Origin: Elusimicrobia bacterium RIFCSPLOWO2_01_FULL_64_13
GTDB lineage: Bacteria; Elusimicrobiota; Elusimicrobia; 2-02-FULL-39-32
Reading direction: 5' to 3'
NCBI GenBank assembly: GCA_001800095.1
Contig: MGUT01000049.1
Span: 6,521 to 12,768, forward strand
Length of the DNA stretch: 6,248 nt
In this document: piece by piece, positions 5,545-6,248 of the stretch
How the letters are laid out: each line of letters opens with the position of its first letter
How positions within the stretch are numbered: the first letter of the stretch is position 1
Notes under the pieces: generated by a model
What the model saw: only the letters and a program-made list of their open reading frames with translations
Databases searched by the model: none
Told to the model about the DNA's origin: nothing
Made by a program: the position numbers and the translations under genes

Positions 5545-6248
5545 ATGGCAAGGAAAGTCCTCATCATCGGCTCCGGCTGCGCGGGATACACCGCCGCCTT
5601 CTATACGGCCCGGGCCAACCTCTCGCCCCTCCTGATCTCGGGGACCGAGACCGGCGGCCAGCTCATGCTCACGAGCGAGGTCGAGAACTTCCCCGGCTTC
5701 CCCGAAGGGGTGATGGGCGCCGACCTCATGGACAAACTGCGCGCCCAGGCCGAGAAGTTCGGCGCGGAGATCCTTCCCGAAGTCGTTGAGAAGACCGATT
5801 TTTCCGGACGGCCCTTCCATGTCGCCACATCCGAGGGCAAGACCTTGGAAGCGGAGACCGTGATCATCGCCACGGGCGCCACCGCCAAGTGGCTGGGGCT
5901 GGAGTCGGAGAAAAAACTGTTTGGGAAGGGGGTCTCCGCCTGCGCCGTCTGCGACGGGGCCTTCTACAAGGGCAAGGAGGTCTGCGTGACGGGAGGCGGC
6001 GACACGGCCATGGAGGAATCTCTCTTCCTGACCAAGTTCGCCTCCAAGGTCACCCTCATCCACCGCCGGAACGAGTTCCGCGCCTCGAAGATCATGCAGG
6101 ACCGCGTCCGCAAGAACCCCAAGATGAACTTTCAGCTGGAATCGGTCGTGGAGGAGGTCCTGGGCAATGGGTCCGTGGAGGGGGTCAGGGTGAAGAACGT
6201 CAAGACCGGCGAGCGGACCGACCTCCCCTGCGCGGGGTTCTTCGTGGC
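5545..6248 (+). CDS. trxB: Thioredoxin reductase, N-terminal part
   Basis: TrxB is a cytoplasmic FAD enzyme that passes electrons from NADPH to thioredoxin. The 234 visible residues, of a usual ~310, contain the FAD dinucleotide fold GSGCAG (9-14) followed by YTAAFYTARA; TGGQL (36-40) and ENFPGFPEG (47-55), both FAD-domain hallmarks; ATGA (109-112); the redox-active disulfide CAVC (133-136) in SACAVCDGAFY; the NADPH fold GGGDTAMEE (150-158); and HRR (173-175), the NADPH-preferring phosphate-binding motif. The FAD loop has Cys12 where Pro is usual (GSGPAG). The CAVC variant of the more frequent CATC is common in the family. The right edge cuts the gene before the C-terminal FAD-contact motif. 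The ATG at 5545 is where homology begins; there is no Shine-Dalgarno sequence and the -10 box is 6 bases upstream. It is divergent from leuS with a 146-base gap. Confidence 0.97.
   Translation, partial: MARKVLIIGSGCAGYTAAFYTARANLSPLLISGTETGGQLMLTSEVENFPGFPEGVMGADLMDKLRAQAEKFGAEILPEVVEKTDFSGRPFHVATSEGKTLEAETVIIATGATAKWLGLESEKKLFGKGVSACAVCDGAFYKGKEVCVTGGGDTAMEESLFLTKFASKVTLIHRRNEFRASKIMQDRVRKNPKMNFQLESVVEEVLGNGSVEGVRVKNVKTGERTDLPCAGFFV

Noticed and set aside
5941..5952. CAVC instead of CATC as an unusual TrxB active site
   Set aside because: CAVC is a common family variant, and both redox cysteines are present.
5206..6063. A 285-codon minus-strand open frame spanning trxB, the intergenic region and the start of leuS
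   Set aside because: It is antisense to trxB and then out of frame in leuS, and it crosses both promoters, so it is a shadow frame.

Overview
The window is GC-rich DNA from a Gram-negative bacterium. It encodes an outer-membrane LPS-assembly lipoprotein (LptE) and a lipid II flippase (MurJ), next to housekeeping genes of bacterial type. The phylum cannot be fixed from the sequence. Divergent housekeeping proteins, tightly packed genes and apparently leaderless start sites would fit several poorly cultured lineages (Acidobacteriota-, Aminicenantota- or Elusimicrobiota-like), but that is only a guess. There is no sign of mobile DNA, CRISPR, tRNA, rRNA or a defence locus. All six genes are core genes.

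Layout. Positions 1-1085 (minus) hold the N-terminal ~361 residues of murJ, cut by the left edge. Positions 1144-1428 (plus) hold rpsT (ribosomal protein S20), divergent from murJ and driven by a textbook sigma-70 promoter. Positions 1414-5398 (minus) hold a compact operon read leuS -> lptE -> holA, with a 4-base ATGA overlap and a 1-base overlap at its two junctions. The end of holA runs 15 bp into the end of rpsT, tail to tail. Positions 5399-5544 are a divergent control region. Positions 5545-6248 (plus) hold the first 234 residues of trxB (thioredoxin reductase), cut by the right edge.

How the genes relate. leuS-lptE-holA is the same order known from E. coli (leucyl-tRNA synthetase, LPS transport, clamp loader delta). 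The grouping is an old syntenic block rather than a pathway. rpsT beside murJ is also a recurrent neighbourhood in other Gram-negatives.

The most notable signal is in the control sites. The three genes that begin transcription units with a recognisable promoter (rpsT, leuS, trxB) each have a -10 hexamer ending exactly 6 bases before the ATG, and none has a Shine-Dalgarno sequence. Their mRNAs would start at or next to the start codon. The operon-internal lptE has a good GAGGTGA ribosome-binding site. A ~22-base near-repeat occurs in both divergent intergenic regions, and the copy near trxB forms a GC-rich hairpin. No previously undescribed enzymatic system was found, and no intrinsic terminator could be identified.
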